This document shows, piece after piece, positions 33,518 to 33,566 of a DNA stretch of 33,566 bases. The notes beneath the pieces are model-generated. The model did no database searches, was not told the DNA's origin, and saw nothing but the letters and a program-made list of their open reading frames with translations. The position numbers were made by a program, and so were the translations under genes. The stretch lies in contig DAITBA010000029.1 of NCBI GenBank assembly GCA_036824005.1, positions 1 to 33,566 on the forward strand. Direction: 5' to 3'. Position 1 is the stretch's first letter. Every line of letters starts with the position of its first letter. This DNA is from DAITBA01 sp036824005. GTDB taxonomy: Bacteria; Pseudomonadota; Gammaproteobacteria; Burkholderiales; Rhodocyclaceae.

Positions 33518-33566
33518 CTAAACCGCTGACGCGGTGGTGAAGCACCCCACTGCCGCGGCCGCGTTC
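33518..33566. other. Right edge, possible junction sequence
   Basis: The last 49 bases carry a small hairpin, ACCGC (33522-33526) with GCGGT (33531-33535), and a GCGGCCGC. They do not continue the ATPase-like protein and could be the end of an insertion element, which would explain the break, but no transposase is visible in the window. Confidence 0.3.

Noticed and set aside
33522..33535. Small hairpin as a defined insertion-sequence terminal repeat
   Set aside because: Too short, and no transposase or target duplication can be seen inside the window.

Overview
The window is GC-rich chromosomal DNA with long, densely packed ORFs and third-position G/C preference. It fits a high-GC proteobacterium, probably beta or gamma. 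Pointers are a class I PHA synthase, a homodimeric AceE-type pyruvate dehydrogenase E1, Lpp-type lipoproteins and a GEMM c-di-GMP riboswitch. I cannot assign a genus from sequence alone. No rRNA, tRNA or CRISPR array was seen.

Layout. 1-580 holds no intact gene: it has a minus-strand terminator-like hairpin and what looks like the last codons of a lost short-chain dehydrogenase. 581-3664 holds a membrane protein fused to a spermidine-synthase-like domain (-) and an SGNH-type hydrolase (+). 3715-10342 is a glycogen / alpha-glucan block: a GH13 hydrolase (+), branching enzyme glgB (-) and debranching enzyme glgX (+). glgX overlaps tail-to-tail with a 578-aa P-loop kinase-like protein of unknown role (10278-12014, -). 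12015-14685 is an envelope block: a cyclic-di-GMP-I (GEMM) riboswitch, a lytic transglycosylase lipoprotein, a glycine-zipper lipoprotein and an Ala/Pro-rich lipoprotein. 14900-20756 is a group 3b-like NAD(P)-linked [NiFe]-hydrogenase operon: small subunit, large subunit, maturation protease, a single-chain fusion of the usual beta and gamma electron-transfer subunits, then an NAD-dependent epimerase. 20842-29009 is central carbon and storage metabolism: malonyl-CoA synthetase matB (+), then on the minus strand aceE, phaC, a ferritin-like gene and enolase.

29010-33566 is accessory in character. It has a hypothetical gene, a degraded mazF/pemK-type toxin remnant, a DUF4143-type ATPase gene often found near mobile DNA, an imperfect direct repeat bracketing these, and an ATPase gene of lower GC whose 5' part is missing at the right edge.

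How the genes may work together (inference): glycogen turnover, PHB synthesis, pyruvate-to-acetyl-CoA conversion, enolase and a reversible NAD(P)H hydrogenase together look like a carbon-storage and redox-balancing neighbourhood. The best-supported regulatory element is the riboswitch, which would place the lipoprotein lytic transglycosylase under c-di-GMP control. The least described items are the single-chain beta-gamma hydrogenase subunit, the large P-loop protein after glgX, and the two uncharacterised genes at the right end.
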